From NCBI GenBank assembly GCA_031288415.1, contig JAITRL010000342.1, forward strand, positions 1 to 51,060: a DNA stretch of 51,060 bases, given 5' to 3'. The notes under the pieces were generated by a model. It was not told the origin of the DNA and did not search any database. It was given only the letters and a program-made list of their open reading frames with translations. Every line of letters begins with the position of its first letter. The first letter of the stretch is position 1. The position numbers and the translations under genes are program-made. The DNA is from Deltaproteobacteria bacterium. GTDB lineage: Bacteria > Desulfobacterota > Desulfarculia > Adiutricales > Adiutricaceae. Shown piece by piece: positions 17,488-26,299 of this stretch.

Positions 17488-18501
17488 GTGTCCGGCCCGC
17501 TCCCGCGCCGCGCGCCTGCGGCATCCGGCTTCCCTGCCGCCCCCCGCGCTTTCCTCGCGCCCTTGGCCCTGGCCGCCCTGGCCGCCCTGGCCCTCTCGGC
17601 GGCCGGCTGCGGGGGCCCCCTGCCGCCGGCTGATCCCTTCTACCTCGGATCCGCCAAGGACTCCCTTTCCCGGGGCAACCACTGGTACCTGCGCGGCTGC
17701 TTCCGCGAGGCGGCCAGGTTCTACGATGAGGCCCTCGCCTCCGCCCGCCTCTCCGATTCGGTGGTCCACATGGTGATGTCCTTGAACGCCCTGGGGGCGG
17801 TGCGGCTCGCGGAAGGGAACCTGGGCGCCGCCGCGGCCCTCCTGGACGAGGCCGCCGAGCTCTCCCGCTCGGATCCCGCCATGCCCGAGCTCCCCGCGGT
17901 CCTCGGCAACCTGGGGACCCTCGCCTGGCGGGCGGGAAGGCGTTCCGACGCGCTCGGCTTCTGGGAGGATGCCGCTTCCCGCGCCCAGGCCGCAGGCCTG
18001 TCCCCCGCCGTTCACCTGGCGAGCCTCGCCAGGGCCAGGCTCGGCGAGGGCGCCCCTGCGGAGGCCGCCTTCGCCGATGCCCTCGAACGGGCCCGGGCCA
18101 GCCTGGAGCATCCCGGCACGCCGCCTGCGGCTAGAGCGGACGTCCTCAACCTCCTGGCCAGGGATGCCTACCGCAGGGGGCTTTTGGAAGAGTCGCGGTC
18201 CTTCCTTTCCCAGGCCCTGGAGATCGACCGCCACGAGGAGAACCAGGCCGGCCTGGCCGAGGACCTGGAACTCTCGGCGAAGCTCCAGGGGGCGGCGGAA
18301 GACTTCCCCGCCGCGGCCTCCAGCCTGGAGCGGGCCTTTTACCTGCGCGCGGCCCTCAAGGACCGGGAAGGGACGCGCAGGGTTCTTTCCGCCTTAAGGG
18401 AACTCCGCCTCTCCGCAGGCCTGCCCAAAAGCCTCGAGCGCATCGAGGCGGTGGCCAGGGACCCTGAGCTCTTCAGCCCGATGGACGACCGCTGCCCCTG
18501 A
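17488..18501 (+). CDS. TPR-repeat lipoprotein of the Mla operon
   Basis: The 337-residue protein starts at the GTG immediately following the mlaD stop. A signal with lipobox LSAAGC puts the lipidated cysteine at C41. The rest is helical with several TPR-like repeats (for example about 55-95, 95-140 and 195-240). Canonical Mla operons have a periplasmic MlaC and a cytoplasmic STAS protein MlaB here; neither is present. This lipoprotein is thus a candidate periplasmic or outer-membrane partner of MlaD, which is inference from position. An intrinsic terminator overlaps its last codons, so it ends the operon. Confidence 0.85.
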   Translation: MSGPLPRRAPAASGFPAAPRAFLAPLALAALAALALSAAGCGGPLPPADPFYLGSAKDSLSRGNHWYLRGCFREAARFYDEALASARLSDSVVHMVMSLNALGAVRLAEGNLGAAAALLDEAAELSRSDPAMPELPAVLGNLGTLAWRAGRRSDALGFWEDAASRAQAAGLSPAVHLASLARARLGEGAPAEAAFADALERARASLEHPGTPPAARADVLNLLARDAYRRGLLEESRSFLSQALEIDRHEENQAGLAEDLELSAKLQGAAEDFPAAASSLERAFYLRAALKDREGTRRVLSALRELRLSAGLPKSLERIEAVARDPELFSPMDDRCP

Positions 18502-18515
18502 GGCGGTCCTTTTTT
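18487..18515 (+). terminator. Intrinsic terminator overlapping the stop codon of the Mla operon
   Basis: GACCGC (18487-18492) pairs with GCGGTC (18503-18508) and six T follow at 18510-18515. The TGA of the TPR lipoprotein at 18499-18501 lies in the loop. Confidence 0.75.
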
Positions 18516-18658
18516 CCGGTCCCTCCCCCGGCGGCCGTTTTCCATTCGCCGAGCGGGCCTCCGCCCCCGCTCCGCCGCCCTTCCGGCCAAACCCTGAAGC
18601 CGTCCGCAAGGGGCTTTTTCCATGCTCCTTGAGACTTGACGCGGGAAAGGTTGTCCAG

Positions 18659-19447
18659 ATGCACTTCAGAAACGAGGGCCCCCCCGCTGACCCGCCCCCC
18701 AGGGACGGGGCCCCTGCGGCCCCGCCGGAACCCGCGGCCGGGACCCCTCACGAGGTGGCCCCGTTCAGGAGCGCGGAGGACGACGGGGCCGGCCAGGCCC
18801 TCTGGTCCCTGGAGGCCTGGCGCGCCGCCGCCCCCATCCTGGAAAAGATCCTCGCCCACCCCTTCATCGCCGGGCTACTGGACGGGTCGCTGCCCCGGGA
18901 CGTCTTCACCTTCTACATCTGTCAGGACTCCCTGTACCTGGATGATTTCGCGCGGATCCTCTCGGCCGCCTCCCTCAAGGCCCCCGGCCCGCAGGAGGCT
19001 AAATTCCTGTGCGAGGCGGCCCTGGAGGCGGGCGCGGTGGAAGGGGCCCTTCACGGGAGCTACCTCAAGGGGCAAGACAGGCCTCCCGCGCCCTCCCCCT
19101 CGTGCCTCCTGTACACCTCCTTCCTCTACAGGCACTTCGCCCGCTCCCCTTTCAGCGTGCTCATGGCCTCGCTCCTGCCCTGCTTCTGGATCTACCTCGC
19201 GGTGGGCCGCCACATGCTGTCGCTCTCCGCCGACTCCCGCGGCAACCCCTACCGCGACTGGATAAACACCTACGGCGGCGAGGATTACGCGAGATCCGTC
19301 GACCGGGCGGTGCGGATCTGCGACAGGCTGGCTGCGGCGGAAAGCCCCCAGGGCCGCGAGGACATGCTCCAGGCCTTTCTCGCGGCGTCGAGGATGGAGT
19401 GGATGTTCTGGGACAGCGCCTACAGGAAGGAGGCCTGGCCTGTTTGA
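18659..19447 (+). CDS. tenA: TenA-family thiaminase II / HMP-salvage enzyme
   Basis: The 262-residue all-helical TenA domain follows a ~45-residue Pro-rich head. Active-site positions are conserved: D90 in FYICQDSLYL, C175 in LLPCFWIY and E247 in MEWMFWDSAY. TenA hydrolyses thiamine or its degradation product aminopyrimidine to HMP for thiamine salvage. The ATG at 18659 has GGGAAAGG eight bases upstream; an in-frame TTG at 18629 is less likely. I looked for a TPP riboswitch in the 150 bases upstream and saw none. The gene stands alone after the terminator of the Mla operon. Confidence 0.92.
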   Translation: MHFRNEGPPADPPPRDGAPAAPPEPAAGTPHEVAPFRSAEDDGAGQALWSLEAWRAAAPILEKILAHPFIAGLLDGSLPRDVFTFYICQDSLYLDDFARILSAASLKAPGPQEAKFLCEAALEAGAVEGALHGSYLKGQDRPPAPSPSCLLYTSFLYRHFARSPFSVLMASLLPCFWIYLAVGRHMLSLSADSRGNPYRDWINTYGGEDYARSVDRAVRICDRLAAAESPQGREDMLQAFLAASRMEWMFWDSAYRKEAWPV

Positions 19448-20128
19448 GGCGGTCCCCCGCGCCCGCGCGCCGAGCCTCCGCCCGCCGGGCCTCCCGTCCC
19501 AAGCCTGAGGCGGAAAAACCGCTCTCCCCGCCCCCGCTCCGAGCCGGGGAGCCATCCCGGAGCGGAGCGGGGGCCGCGCGCCGGCCAGAGGCTTTCCCCC
19601 GCGCCGCGGCTCCCGCGAACCGGAGCGGGGGCCGCCGCCGTCGACGCACGCGCCTGCCCTCGGCTGATTGATCGCGCCCGCCGCCGCCTTCCGCGGACTT
19701 ATCGCGCGCGCCCAAGCCCTCAACTGTCCGAACGCGGGCAGCCGCGCTCCCGGCCGGCTGATCCGGCGCGCCCCCGGCTTCAGCCAAAAGATCAAGCGCG
19801 CCGCTTGCCTTAACGGACGGGAACGCCGCGCGGCCGGCCTCAAAGGACGGGCCGCGCGCGCATGCCGCCTGCGGTCACCTGTCCGTGTCCGTGTCTGCGC
19901 CCGCCTGAACGCGCTAAAGGCGCCGGCCGGCCGCTCTTGTCCCGGCCCGCCTGAACGCGCGCGCCGCCTGGGCGGCCGCGCGCGCGCAAACGCAGGCGCG
20001 GCCGCGGCATTCCCCCTGGACGTTTTCCCGGAAATACGCCGGCGGGGCCTCCCGCCGCGGCAAGCCCTCCAGGGCCTGGACTCCGCGCCTCCCTGCGGGA
20101 TCGGCGCCGCGCCCCGCCCAGGGATCAG
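19448..20128. other. Gene-free region between convergent genes
   Basis: 681 bases rich in GCGC runs, without a recognisable gene, terminator or repeat family. Open frames on both strands are Arg/Ala/Pro low-complexity. Confidence 0.5.
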
Positions 20129-21385
20129 CTACCGGCGCGGCGCGGCGCCTATCCCGGACAGGCGCGAGGCGAACCGCGCCAGGGGCGGCCCCAGCGCCAT
20201 CACCATGAGAAGCCTGAGGGTCTGCATGGCCGTGACGAAGGGCAGCCAGGCGCCGGTCCCGGCCGCTATGGCGGTCACGGCGTCCAGGCCGCCGGGGCTC
20301 GTGGCCAGGTACGAGGTGAACGGATCGAAGCGGCCGGACAGGACCATCGCCAGCGCGAACAGCGCGGAGTTCGCGACCATGAAGAAAATCGCGGCCACGA
20401 TCACCGGGGTCTTCGAGAAGAGCCTCGCGAGCTCCGCCCGGGAAAACCCGAGGCCGATCCTCCAGCCGATGAGGAAGCAGCCGGCCTGCAAAAGCCAGGG
20501 CGGGAGCGAGAAGTCCAGCGGCGTCGCGTTTCTGAGGGTCGCCCCCAGGACCAGAGGGAAGAGCACCGCCCCGCCGGGGAACCGGGCGAGGCGGGCGAGG
20601 AGCGCCCCGGCGGCGCAAAGGGCGAGCGACAGGGCGAGGCCGAGGGGATCGAGACGCGGGAAAAAGGGCCCGGCGACCGGCGTCTCCAGGGCTTCGGGCC
20701 CGAAAAGCCTGCCTGCGGCCACAGCGACGAAAGAGACGAGCACCACCCTGGAATACTGCATGTAGGCCACGGTGCGCGGATCCGCCCCGTAGTCGCGGGA
20801 AAGGGCCGTCATCACCCCCGCGCCGCCCGGGGAAAGGCCCCAGACGGCCTCTGCACCGGGAAGAAGGCCTTTGCCGGCGAGGAACAGGCCCAGGCCGGCC
20901 GCCCCCAGCATGGCCCAGGCAGCCCCCCCGAACATGAAAGGCCAGGAGGCCAGGAGTATCCCGGGAAAATCCCCTCCCACGGCGGAGGCCGCCTTAAGGC
21001 CCAAAAGCCCCTTGGCCAGGGTGAAGAGCCGCTCAGGGAGGCGCAGCCGCGCCCCCTTGAAGGCTATGAGGACCCCCGCCGCCATGGGCCCGACGAGACC
21101 CGCGCCGGGGAAGCCGCCCCAGGCCAGGAGCAGGTACAGCGCGGCGGAGAGCGCGAACAGGGCCGCCCATCCCGCGAACCCCTCCAACGGGGCGCCGGCG
21201 CATCTTCCCCATGCGGGGCCGGCCGCGGAGTCTTCCGCAGGCCCGCCCGCCTCCGGGGCGGCGGCGCCGCTTACTGAAGGCCCGCCCGCTTCCGGGGCGG
21301 CGGCGCTTTCAGCCGCCGGCCCGTCTTCCGCAGGCGGGGAAACCGCGCCTTCCGCGGAGGCGGGGTTTCGGCTTTTCCCGGACAC
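20129..21385 (-). CDS. AbrB-family (PF05145) membrane transporter
   Basis: The 418-residue polytopic membrane protein has an ~65-residue Ala/Gly/Pro-rich head encoded by a 39-base direct repeat. The transmembrane part has two halves, each with a conserved segment: WGLSPGGAGVMTALSRDYGAD in the first and TSPGGLDAVTAIAAGTGAW in the second. These are the hallmark of the AbrB duplication family, sometimes annotated ammonia monooxygenase. A few members have been linked to efflux or cell-envelope functions; the substrate is unknown. The GTG start has a GGAGG site upstream. It ends the leftmost gene group on this strand, 22 bases after fbp. Confidence 0.88.
   Translation of the reverse strand: MSGKSRNPASAEGAVSPPAEDGPAAESAAAPEAGGPSVSGAAAPEAGGPAEDSAAGPAWGRCAGAPLEGFAGWAALFALSAALYLLLAWGGFPGAGLVGPMAAGVLIAFKGARLRLPERLFTLAKGLLGLKAASAVGGDFPGILLASWPFMFGGAAWAMLGAAGLGLFLAGKGLLPGAEAVWGLSPGGAGVMTALSRDYGADPRTVAYMQYSRVVLVSFVAVAAGRLFGPEALETPVAGPFFPRLDPLGLALSLALCAAGALLARLARFPGGAVLFPLVLGATLRNATPLDFSLPPWLLQAGCFLIGWRIGLGFSRAELARLFSKTPVIVAAIFFMVANSALFALAMVLSGRFDPFTSYLATSPGGLDAVTAIAAGTGAWLPFVTAMQTLRLLMVMALGPPLARFASRLSGIGAAPRR
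21241..21306 (-). repeat. 39-base direct repeat within the transporter head
   Basis: GCCCGCCCGCYTCCGGGGCG recurs at an offset of 39 bases (from 21241 and 21280), encoding a 13-residue Ala/Gly/Pro unit twice. Confidence 0.7.
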
Positions 21386-21407
21386 TTTCCCGCCTCCGGC
21401 CCCGGGC

Positions 21408-22442
21408 CTAGCTCCTGCGACCCTCGACGAATTCCTGGTAAAGCCTCACGTCTTCGGGGGAGCCGATGATGAGGGGGGTCCGCTGGTGGATGTAGCGCGG
21501 CTCCACCTCCATGATACGCTCGCGCCCGGAGGTGGCCAGGCCGCCCGCCTGCTCCACTATGTAGGCGAGAGGGTTGGCCTCGCACATGAGCCTGAGCTTG
21601 CCGTGGGGCTTCTTGGGATCCTTGAGATCAGCGGGGTACAGGAAGATCCCGCCGTAGAGGAGGTTGCGGTGGAAGTCCGCCACGAGCGAGCCCACGTAGC
21701 GCGCCGTGTAGTTGGTCTTGTGCTCCGCGTATCCGTTCTTGAGGTAGTCGATGTACTTTTTCGTGGGCTCGTCCCAGTAGCTGTAGTTGCCCTCGTTGAT
21801 GGAGTAAATCTTGCCCCTGGCGGGCGTCTTTATGTTCGGGTGCGAAAGCAGGAACTCGCCGATGGAAGGGTCGAGGGTGAAGCCGTTCACGCCCTGCCCC
21901 GTCGAGAAGACCAGGATGCACGAGGACCCGTAGATGACGTAGCCCGCCCCGACCTGCTCGACCCCGCGCTGGAGGGCGTCCTGAAGATCCATGTCGTTGG
22001 TGGCGGGGGTGATCCTCCGGTAGATGGAGAAGATGGTCCCGATGGAGACGTTGGCGTCTATGTTGGAGCTCCCGTCCAGCGGGTCGAAGTGCACCAGGTA
22101 ATTCCCCTGGGGGTACTGGCGGGGGATCTCGATGATGTCGGCCTCCTCCTCGGAGATGAGGCCGCAGCACTCGCCGGAGGCGGACAGCCTGCGTTTGACG
22201 GTGGTGTTGGCGAGCTCGTCGAGCTTCTGGACCTCCTCGCCCTGGACGTTGATCGTGCCCGCGCGGCCGAGCACGTCCACGAGCCCGGCCTTGGCCACGT
22301 CGCGCTGGATGATCTTGCAGGCGAGCACCAGGGCCTGCAGGAGCCTCGTGTAGGAGCCGGTGGCCCCCGTGGAGAGCTGCTGGTTCAAGAGGAGATGGTT
22401 GGAGATGGTAATGCCGATGTTTTCCTGGGAGCTGTCAGCCAT
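21408..22442 (-). CDS. fbp: Fructose-1,6-bisphosphatase class I
   Basis: The 344-residue enzyme hydrolyses fructose-1,6-bisphosphate to fructose-6-phosphate in gluconeogenesis. The metal-binding FDPLDGSSNIDAN segment, ISEEE upstream of it, IYGSS, the sugar-phosphate-binding NYTARYVGSLVAD and the AGG near the C-terminus are present, and the length is normal. The start at 22442 is set by a GGAGG site six bases upstream and by the family N-terminus; the frame is open further upstream but is low-complexity. The AbrB-type transporter follows 22 bases downstream, probably on the same transcript. Confidence 0.97.
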   Translation of the reverse strand: MADSSQENIGITISNHLLLNQQLSTGATGSYTRLLQALVLACKIIQRDVAKAGLVDVLGRAGTINVQGEEVQKLDELANTTVKRRLSASGECCGLISEEEADIIEIPRQYPQGNYLVHFDPLDGSSNIDANVSIGTIFSIYRRITPATNDMDLQDALQRGVEQVGAGYVIYGSSCILVFSTGQGVNGFTLDPSIGEFLLSHPNIKTPARGKIYSINEGNYSYWDEPTKKYIDYLKNGYAEHKTNYTARYVGSLVADFHRNLLYGGIFLYPADLKDPKKPHGKLRLMCEANPLAYIVEQAGGLATSGRERIMEVEPRYIHQRTPLIIGSPEDVRLYQEFVEGRRS

Positions 22443-22814
22443 GGAATCCTCCGAAAAAATTTCCGCCGCCGGGCGTCGCCCGCGAACGCAATGCTCCGGA
22501 GCGGGAAGCGGCGGGGCCCGTCCTGAGGGGGCGGCCGCAGGCGCGGGAGGCGGGGACCGCCGGGAACGGGCGGGGAAGGGGGGAAGGCTTGCCGAAGGCC
22601 GGCGGGAGACGCCGGCGCCGCTCTGCGCGGGCTTAAGGAGGGTACGCTGCCGGAGGGGCGCCGCCTGCCGCCCCAAAGGGGAAATTCTCAGGAAAATGAC
22701 GCCGCGGCCCAGGCCCGGCCGAACGGACGGGAAAGCCGCCGCTGACAAAAACAAAGGCGGCCTTCCGCATGAAAGACCGCCTTGATGTGGTTCAGCCGCG
22801 CTAATGCCCCTCCG
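22443..22814 (-). other. Gap between rpsU and fbp
   Basis: 372 bases holding the rpsU terminator at 22746-22783 and the fbp leader. No clear fbp promoter was recognised. Confidence 0.5.
22746..22783 (-). terminator. Intrinsic terminator of rpsU
   Basis: Read on the minus strand, AAGGCGG (22783-22777) pairs with CCGCCTT (22760-22754), with further pairing inside. It is followed by TGTTTTTG. It lies 32 bases after the rpsU stop. Confidence 0.8.
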
Positions 22815-23039
22815 TCACCTGGGGGTACGCCGGGCGCGGCGCGCCTGGGCCTTGCGGATGCGCCGCAGGGACTCCCGTTGCTTGCGCTTGCGGCGGTCGC
22901 TGGGCTTCTCGTAGGCCTTCTTGCTCTTCAGCTGCTTGATGAGCCCGTCGCGGGCCGCTTTGCGCTTGAGGGCCTTGATCGCCTGCTCGACATCGTTGTC
23001 GCGCACCACGACCTCAATTCCGGTGTCATTTCTGCTCAA
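22815..23039 (-). CDS. rpsU: 30S ribosomal protein S21
   Basis: The 74-residue basic protein has the S21 pattern: IEVVVRDNDVEQAIKALKRK near the N-terminus, YEKPSDRRKRK in the middle, and an Arg-rich tail. S21 binds the 30S platform near the anti-Shine-Dalgarno and helps initiation. The start is the TTG at 23037-23039, with AAGGTG suitably spaced upstream; no in-frame ATG fits. A near-consensus promoter lies ~90 bases upstream and a terminator follows, so it is a monocistronic unit. Confidence 0.97.
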   Translation of the reverse strand: MSRNDTGIEVVVRDNDVEQAIKALKRKAARDGLIKQLKSKKAYEKPSDRRKRKQRESLRRIRKAQARRARRTPR

Positions 23040-23125
23040 CGCGTATCACCTTCTGTCCGGCTTACGATTAAGAGGGCATCCAAGGCATCCGGGGACGCGC
23101 TGAACCTTCTTCCAGCCATGCCGGG

Positions 23126-23154
23126 AATTTAGCTTATGGGGCCCCCGATGTCAA
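23126..23154 (-). promoter_or_regulatory. Near-consensus promoter of rpsU, TTGACA-17-TAAATT
   Basis: On the minus strand a perfect TTGACA (23154-23149) is separated by 17 bases from TAAATT (23131-23126). Transcription would start near 23119, leaving ~80 bases of leader before rpsU. Confidence 0.85.
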
Positions 23155-23339
23155 GGGCAACTCCCTGACATGGATAGCGGGGAAGCGGGCCTGCCAGGCG
23201 ACGCGGGGCCCGCGGCGAGGGATGCGGGGCTTTTCCGCTCGCGCAAGCCCGGGAAAAGACGGCCGGGGCCGGGTCCGCGCCAGCAAGGGTCAAGCCTCCG
23301 GCCGCAGAGGCGGGGAATGAGGCCAGGCCGCCATACTCC

Positions 23340-24617
23340 TCAGCCCGGCAGGTCTTCTTCCTGCCCGGAGCCGGCCGCTCCGGGCTCATGGCCTGCCGCT
23401 GCGGGATCGGGGCCGGCCGCTCCGGGATCGGGGCCGGCCGCTCCGGGCTCATGGCCTGCCGCTCCGGGATCGGGGCCGGCCGGGCCGGGATCATGGCCTG
23501 CCGCTCCGGGATCGGGGCCGGCCGGGCCCGGCTCAATGACCGCGACCGCCGGAGCCGGGCCGCGCGGGCCAAGGACTTCCTCGGGCGCCCCGGCTTCCGG
23601 GAACGGGCCAGGGAAGCCGCCAGGGCCGGCGGGAGGCATGGCCTCCGCTATGAGCTCCTCGCGCCCCTCGCCGGTGAGGGCCGAGAAGCACAGGAGCGGC
23701 ACCTCAGGCGGGAGCTCGCTCCGCCATCCGGAAAGAGCGGCCGCCCGCTGGGCCTTGGACACCTTGTCGCACTTGGTGGCGACCATGACCGCCGGCGAGC
23801 CGAGCTTCCTGAAGAGGTCCAGGAGCATGAACTCGTCATCGCCCAGCCTCCTTCTTATGTCCGCAAGCAGGAAAGACTTCTGGCCCCGGCCCCCCGCGAG
23901 GTAGCCCCCGGCGAGGGCGCCCCAGCCGCGCACCTTGTCCTTGGGGGCCCTGGCGAAGCCGTAGCCGGGAAAGTCCGCCACGTAGAAGGGCTCCTGGCCC
24001 TTGCGCCAGACGACCTTGAAGAAGTTTATCTCCCGCGTGCGCCCTGGCTCGGAGCTGACCCGGGCCATGGCCTTGCGTCCCAGGAGGCGGTTGAGCAGGG
24101 AGGACTTGCCGGAGTTGGAGCGGCCCATGAAGGCGATCTCCCGGCCCAGGGGCTCGGGAAACTGACCGGCCGAGGCGGCGCCCAGAATGAACTCCACAGA
24201 GACCGCGGGCGGGCTCTGCGGCGCGGCGGCCCGGCCCTTGCCCCGCTCCGCGGCGGCGGGGACGGCCCCGGAAGGCCGGCTTTCCCCGCCGGGGGGCGGC
24301 TTGGTTCCGAAGGCCGCCGGGAAGGGCGGCTTGGGGCCACCGGAGGGCTTCCTGGCCTTGAGGGCGCCGCGGGAAGCGGGCTTCCGCGCCCCCGCCCCGG
24401 ACTTGGCCCCTGAGGGCGCGCCCGGCTTAAGGCGCCTTGCGGGCCGCGGGTCAGTCAGCGGCCTGGGGGCCCTGGCCCCTTTGTTCCCGCCGGCGGGCCT
24501 GTTCCCTTCGGCGGGCCTGTTCCCTTCGGCGGCCCGGCCGTCCTTGGCCGGCCTGGCCGTCCCGGATCCGCCTGAGGCCGTTCCGGCCGCAGGCCTGTCC
24601 CCTTTCCCGGAGGCCAT
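23340..24617 (-). CDS. engB: Ribosome biogenesis GTPase EngB (YihA/YsxC) with N- and C-terminal extensions
   Basis: The GTPase core spans about residues 138-325 of 425: G1 GRSNSGKS (165-172), G3 DFPG (215-218), G4 TKCD (281-284) and G5 SAL (312-314). EngB assists late 50S assembly. The usual length is ~200 residues. Here a ~135-residue basic, Lys/Arg/Gly/Pro head precedes the core and a ~100-residue acidic tail follows, ending in seven or eight heptapeptide units of the form [PH][DE]PGAAG (about 362-416). The start at 24617 lies two bases after the stop of the aminotransferase, so translation is probably coupled. An internal start nearer the GTPase core cannot be excluded. Confidence 0.93.
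   Translation of the reverse strand: MASGKGDRPAAGTASGGSGTARPAKDGRAAEGNRPAEGNRPAGGNKGARAPRPLTDPRPARRLKPGAPSGAKSGAGARKPASRGALKARKPSGGPKPPFPAAFGTKPPPGGESRPSGAVPAAAERGKGRAAAPQSPPAVSVEFILGAASAGQFPEPLGREIAFMGRSNSGKSSLLNRLLGRKAMARVSSEPGRTREINFFKVVWRKGQEPFYVADFPGYGFARAPKDKVRGWGALAGGYLAGGRGQKSFLLADIRRRLGDDEFMLLDLFRKLGSPAVMVATKCDKVSKAQRAAALSGWRSELPPEVPLLCFSALTGEGREELIAEAMPPAGPGGFPGPFPEAGAPEEVLGPRGPAPAVAVIEPGPAGPDPGAAGHDPGPAGPDPGAAGHEPGAAGPDPGAAGPDPAAAGHEPGAAGSGQEEDLPG
23370..23534 (-). repeat. 21-bp tandem repeat encoding the EngB heptapeptide tail
   Basis: Roughly eight units of 21 bases (GGCCGGCCGCTCCGGGATCG-like on the + strand) code for [PH][DE]PGAAG. The units alternate between two variants (PDPGAAG and HEPGAAG types). 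Confidence 0.85.
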
Positions 24618-24619
24618 CG

Positions 24620-26299
24620 TCAGGGCAGCTTCCCGCGGCGCCGCAGGAAGCCCTCGAGGCGCGCCAGCGCCTCTTGGATATCCTCCGCGCTCACGGCGTA
24701 GGAGAAGCGCAGGAAACCTTCGGCCCCGCTCCCGAACTCCCTGCCGGGAACGCAGCCCACCCCGGCCTCCTCGAGGATATCGAAGACCAGGGACTTCGAG
24801 TCGGGGCTGACGTGATCGGCCCGGGCGAGCATGTAGAAAGCCCCCAGCGGCTCCGAGAGCACCTTGAGGCCGAGGCGCCTGAGGCCCTCCAGCAGGATCC
24901 GGCGCCGGGAGTCGTAGACCGACCGCATGCGCTCCACCTCCGGCCAGCCTTCGTCCAGGGCGGAGATCGCGGCCTTCTGGACCGCGGAGTTGACGGAGAT
25001 GACGAAGTTCTGGGCCAGCGTCTGCAGCGGGCGGGCGAGATCCGGCGGCAGGGCCAGGTGCCCGGCCCGCCAGCCGGTCATGGCCCAGCTCTTGGAGAGC
25101 CCCCCCACGGCGGCGGCGCGGTCCGTGTACTCGAGGATGGAGTGGTCGCGCTCCTCCCCGTAATTCAGCCCGTGGTAAATCTCGTCGGAGATCACGAATA
25201 CGCCCAGCCCCGCTATGGCCTTGAGGATGTCCGGGCCGAGGACCGCGCCCGTGGGGTTGGCGGGGGAGTTGACGACCAGGGCCTTGACGCCTCTCTCCTT
25301 TTTCAGGAGCTTTTTAAGATCATCCGGGTCGAAACGGAACCCGTCCTTTTCCGAGACGGGGCGAAAGACCGGGACTCCTCCCCAGAAGCGCACGAAGTTA
25401 GGGTAGCAGGAGTAGCAGGGGTCCGAGAGGATCACCTTGTCGCCGGGGTCGATAATAGCCCCGAACAGGAGGGACATGCCGACGGAGGTGCCGGGGCAGA
25501 CCAGGAACCGGCCCGGCGGGAGCCCAAGGCCGTAGCGGGCGCGGTAATGGCGGGACAGGGCTTCCCTGAGTTCCGGGTCCCCCAGGGAATGGGCGTAGCC
25601 GAAGGAGCCCCCGGAGTCCAAGGCCCGGCGCATGGCCTCCACCACGAAGGGCGGGGTCGGGAAATCCGGCTCTCCCACCTCCATGTGGATAATGCCGCGG
25701 CCGGCGGCCTCCAGCTCGCGGGCGCGCTCCAGGACCTCCATCACCATGAAGGGAGTGACCGCCCGGGCGCGAGCGGAAATCCCCGTCGGCGGGGCGGCCC
25801 CGCCGCAGTCCAGGTCGCCTTTGCCGCCGCGGCCCTCCCGGTTCGGGCCCCTGGCGCCTGGCGGCCCTTCGCCCAGGAGAGGCTCGGGCTTCCGGGGGCC
25901 GCCGGCGGGCACCCTGAGGCGGGGCGAGGCCGCCAGGCGCGGCAACGGCTCCCCGTCCGGGCCCTCCCGCAGATCCTCCACCGCCGGGGCGGCGCCCTGT
26001 CCGACATCCTCCCCGGCGGCCGGCCGGGAGCGGGGGGAGGCCTTGACGTCCTGACTGCGCTTGAGGGAGACCGGCTCCCTGGGCCTGAGGGCAGGCGGCG
26101 CCCCCGCAGGGACGGCGGGCGCCCCGGCGCGGGCCTTGGCCTTGGCCGAGGCTTTGGCCGCGGGAGCAGCCGCGCCTTCTCCTGACCCGGCTCCTTCGCC
26201 GCCCGCCGGGCGCCCGGAGCCCGAGCCCTCAGGCTCCGGGCTCTCTTCGGCCCCGGGAGACGGGGCGGGCAAGTCTTCTCTGTCGTCGCTGCCGGTCAA
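24620..26299 (-). CDS. Class I/II PLP-dependent aminotransferase with a long disordered head
   Basis: The enzyme part covers about residues 172-559 and has fold-type I features: VGEPDF near 208-213, NPTG at 348-351, DEIY at 372-375 and the PLP lysine K403 in LSKSWAMTGWR. It resembles AspC-subgroup aminotransferases, with aspartate, alanine or similar amino acids as likely donors. The first ~170 residues are Ala/Pro/Gly/Glu-rich and unlike the family. The TTG at 26299 overlaps the stop of the upstream TPR lipoprotein (TTGA), which supports the long form; an internal start cannot be ruled out. engB follows after two bases. Confidence 0.9.
   Translation of the reverse strand: MTGSDDREDLPAPSPGAEESPEPEGSGSGRPAGGEGAGSGEGAAAPAAKASAKAKARAGAPAVPAGAPPALRPREPVSLKRSQDVKASPRSRPAAGEDVGQGAAPAVEDLREGPDGEPLPRLAASPRLRVPAGGPRKPEPLLGEGPPGARGPNREGRGGKGDLDCGGAAPPTGISARARAVTPFMVMEVLERARELEAAGRGIIHMEVGEPDFPTPPFVVEAMRRALDSGGSFGYAHSLGDPELREALSRHYRARYGLGLPPGRFLVCPGTSVGMSLLFGAIIDPGDKVILSDPCYSCYPNFVRFWGGVPVFRPVSEKDGFRFDPDDLKKLLKKERGVKALVVNSPANPTGAVLGPDILKAIAGLGVFVISDEIYHGLNYGEERDHSILEYTDRAAAVGGLSKSWAMTGWRAGHLALPPDLARPLQTLAQNFVISVNSAVQKAAISALDEGWPEVERMRSVYDSRRRILLEGLRRLGLKVLSEPLGAFYMLARADHVSPDSKSLVFDILEEAGVGCVPGREFGSGAEGFLRFSYAVSAEDIQEALARLEGFLRRRGKLP

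Noticed and set aside
18516-18658. TPP riboswitch upstream of tenA
   Set aside because: No CTGAGA and no conserved ACC/GAACCTGA-like segment is present in the interval.
23340-23540. CRISPR-like array suggested by regular repeats
   Set aside because: The 21-bp units are contiguous, in frame with EngB and have no spacers.
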